Assembly (NCBI GenBank): GCA_000485475.1
Contig: AXYY01000038.1
Span: 1-25,772, forward strand
Length of the DNA stretch: 25,772 bases
Source of the DNA: Candidatus Ancillula trichonymphae ImTpAt
GTDB lineage: Bacteria > Actinomycetota > Actinomycetes > Actinomycetales > Bifidobacteriaceae
Reading direction: 5' to 3'
The notes beneath the pieces were generated by a model that saw nothing but the letters and a program-made list of their open reading frames with translations, did not search any database and was not told the DNA's origin. Positions within the stretch are counted from its first letter, which is position 1. Each line of letters opens with the position of its first letter. A program made the translations under genes and the position numbers. Below are positions 23,878-25,772 of this stretch, one piece after another.

Positions 23878-25772
23878 CTATAATAACTCTTTTGGATCCA
23901 TTAAAATCTTCATACCACTAGTGCGCGCATTGGCTCCAGAACGCGCTCGTGGTGTCGCATACACTTTCACATACGCAGATAGTATACTCGAAGCCATCTG
24001 CCGGCCATTCAAAACATCAACTCTTAGTATTATGCATTGCAGTGGATTTTCATCATCACTTGAAACCTTCTTTGACCAGTCTTTCAGATTCTTGTAGTAA
24101 CTGGTTTCTTCAAGATTGAACGGTCCTAGTATTTGTGCACCAATGGTTTCCATATCAATCTGCTCAACTAACTGCTTGATGGCACAATTCTGCCCAATAA
24201 CAACTGCACAGCGCACAAACGGTGGCAGATTATTCATCTTGCGCATTTCCAGTTCTCGGCTCACAACTAGGCGCGGATCCAAACGAACAACTGCATCTTG
24301 CAACTGACTTTGAATTGATCCCACAACTAAAACTTTTCCTGTGAAACTACCATCAACTCCGCCACTTTTAGTGGGTGCGACCAATGAAATTGCACAGAAC
24401 CAAAGCAACAAGGTGTCCTCAGTTCCGTCAAGTGAAGTTAAGTCAACCCAGTAGTTCGCATCCAGAATTACAACTGCTGCATATCCGTGCGCAGGAATTG
24501 GCTCAGCACCAGGAGTAGAGATGATGATTTGTGGCGCACTATCAACATCTCGGATAATTCCATCGCTAGCTTTACTGGAGGAATTGCGAACCACAACTCC
24601 AGGAAACAACTTCCCAACTTCTTCTAGTAGTCGATCGTTTCCAATTCGTAAAAACCGCAACTTGTTTTGGTGGCAGTTTGTGCAACTCCAGTTGTTGAAC
24701 ACCTTTGAACACTTTGGACAAATCAGGTACTTCTCACCTTGAATTACACGCACTGCACTAGAGCAGTCATCGCACCTGACAATTTGAGCGCAGTTGTTAC
24801 ACGCAGTCAGCTGCACGTAACCCGTAATCGGAGACAAGATCAGCACAGGACCAGATTCGAGCGCTTTGCGAATTGCATAACTAGCCCTCTCAGGAATTCT
24901 GGCACCCAAAACTTTCTGCACAACTTCAATATGCGGCATCAACTCGCGGAGTTTTTCTCTAGTTGGAAAAACATCTTGTAAGTAACCAACTTCTACCAAC
25001 CGCTGAACAGTTGGAGAACGAGTATATGACGCAATAATCAACTCCTCAGACTGACGATTTAGCAGTACTTCACGAGAGTGTATGTGTGGTGCACGCATAT
25101 CCTTGTGCAAACCATTTAGATCGTGCAACATTATGCAAACATCAACGCTCTCGCACGGCGCAAGTGAAGCCAAACGAGTTCCAAGCACAACACGAACTTC
25201 CCCGTTGAGTATGCGCAAGTAGTTAAAGTGGCGATTTCTAGCAGTACTTGAACCGCTCATCGATACAAAATGTGTTCTATCAACAAACTTCGCTAGTTCC
25301 AGCGTTAACAAGTCCAAATCACGCTCAGTTGGAACAATTAGTAACACAGACTTACCATTCAGGTGCATATTCGCTACCAAATTTGCCATCATCTGAACCC
25401 AGCCGAGCGTATGCGAGATGGAGTCGTCATCATCTTGCACCATAATAGGGGCCATGTACAATGCGAACCGCTTGGAGGTGCCGTAGTTGGTGTAGTTGGC
25501 AAACAGTTTTGCAACAGGAACTGGACTTTTCAGGTGACTCTTAAATGTATCTGGTAGCAAATTTTTATCCTGGTTCGCACAATGCAACTCATAGTCTTTT
25601 TCTCCTGATTTGCTCCAGTTAGGCACCGCTATTTCCAGTATATTTGCAAGTCTAGTCCCGTAGTATCGTGCAAGTTCAGTATAGTATTTCTGCAACTTAT
25701 GGGTTATGACTGGATACTTCGAGACCACCTTTTCAACACGTTTCAGTTTACCGAGGAAGTTGGTTTTGTGCG
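23878..25772 (-). CDS. priA: Replication restart protein PriA, actinobacterial type (N-terminus off the window)
   Basis: PriA recognises stalled forks and loads the replisome. The frame stays open to the right edge: upstream of a GTG at 25728 another 14 in-frame codons (ending KRVEKVV) match the family, so the gene is 5'-partial with about 630 residues visible. The DNA-binding 3'BD end segment (VITHKLQKYY...YYGTRLANILEIAVP) is followed by a helicase-like fold whose Walker A site is absent (RFALYMAPIM where GEMGSGKT would be). LLIVPTERDLDLL and VVLGTRLASLAP remain. The zinc region is complete, with CNNC...CDDC...CPKC...CTNC. Loss of helicase motifs is known in actinobacterial PriA. The gene heads the visible priA-HAD-acnA unit; the stop lies 8 nt before the HAD start. 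Confidence 0.9.
   Translation of the reverse strand, partial: HKTNFLGKLKRVEKVVSKYPVITHKLQKYYTELARYYGTRLANILEIAVPNWSKSGEKDYELHCANQDKNLLPDTFKSHLKSPVPVAKLFANYTNYGTSKRFALYMAPIMVQDDDDSISHTLGWVQMMANLVANMHLNGKSVLLIVPTERDLDLLTLELAKFVDRTHFVSMSGSSTARNRHFNYLRILNGEVRVVLGTRLASLAPCESVDVCIMLHDLNGLHKDMRAPHIHSREVLLNRQSEELIIASYTRSPTVQRLVEVGYLQDVFPTREKLRELMPHIEVVQKVLGARIPERASYAIRKALESGPVLILSPITGYVQLTACNNCAQIVRCDDCSSAVRVIQGEKYLICPKCSKVFNNWSCTNCHQNKLRFLRIGNDRLLEEVGKLFPGVVVRNSSSKASDGIIRDVDSAPQIIISTPGAEPIPAHGYAAVVILDANYWVDLTSLDGTEDTLLLWFCAISLVAPTKSGGVDGSFTGKVLVVGSIQSQLQDAVVRLDPRLVVSRELEMRKMNNLPPFVRCAVVIGQNCAIKQLVEQIDMETIGAQILGPFNLEETSYYKNLKDWSKKVSSDDENPLQCIILRVDVLNGRQMASSILSAYVKVYATPRARSGANARTSGMKILMDPKELL

Noticed and set aside
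23878..25772. PriA as a damaged gene because the Walker A motif is missing
   Set aside because: Loss of helicase motifs is usual for actinobacterial PriA, and the frame and zinc cysteines are intact.
1..25772. tRNA, rRNA, CRISPR arrays, insertion sequences, attachment sites
   Set aside because: Both strands were read for tRNA T-arm patterns, regular repeat-spacer blocks, transposase motifs and terminal repeats; nothing convincing was found.

Overview
The window looks like a chromosomal segment of a small-genome, low-GC actinobacterium. Four things point to Actinobacteria: the phospho-signalling and cell-wall block fhaA-fhaB-pstP-rodA-pbpA-pknA in its classic order; an AdnAB-type pair of helicase-nucleases; a ppk1 gene coupled to a MutT1-like Nudix gene; and a PriA with the zinc cluster but no visible Walker A motif. 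The DNA is much more AT-rich than most of that phylum, down to about 22-25% GC inside the helicase genes. Gene decay is visible (a frameshifted nupC, a split response-regulator fragment, a trimmed kinase and phosphatase). This suggests a host-associated or otherwise reduced lineage. The genus cannot be fixed from the sequence; Tropheryma-like, Bifidobacteriaceae-like or another reduced actinobacterial group would all fit.

Layout. Bases 1-5038 run on the minus strand: ppk, a MutT1-like Nudix protein, cutC, and a nupC nucleoside-permease pseudogene that leaves the left edge. Bases 5092-13740 run on the plus strand: purC, a GC-rich structured intergenic stretch, a superoxide dismutase, and adnA-adnB. 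Bases 13721-25772 run on the minus strand. This last block holds priA (cut by the right edge), a HAD phosphatase and aconitase, then a decayed OmpR-type DNA-binding domain, then fhaA-fhaB-pstP-rodA-pbpA-pknA. No RNA genes, insertion sequences, CRISPR arrays or phage genes were seen.

How the genes work together. The fhaA-to-pknA block is one tightly coupled operon: a peptidoglycan polymerase and transpeptidase pair (RodA, PbpA) with its Ser/Thr kinase, PP2C phosphatase and two phosphothreonine readers. The PASTA kinase PknB is absent from its usual place, and neither kinase nor phosphatase has a sizeable extracellular domain. AdnA-AdnB form a DNA end-resection machine. Ppk and MutT1 handle polyphosphate and damaged or signalling nucleotides. 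PurC makes purines, and the neighbouring nucleoside importer is broken.

The most striking pattern is regulatory. Seven independent transcription units start with an (extended) -10 box followed by exactly 6 nt (7 in one case) and then the start codon, with no Shine-Dalgarno. This is the signature of leaderless mRNAs, and it corrects the start codons of several genes. Genes inside operons instead use overlaps and Shine-Dalgarno sequences. No clearly new biological system was found; the best leads are this promoter grammar, the poly-G tract and decay in nupC, and the split OmpR-type regulator.
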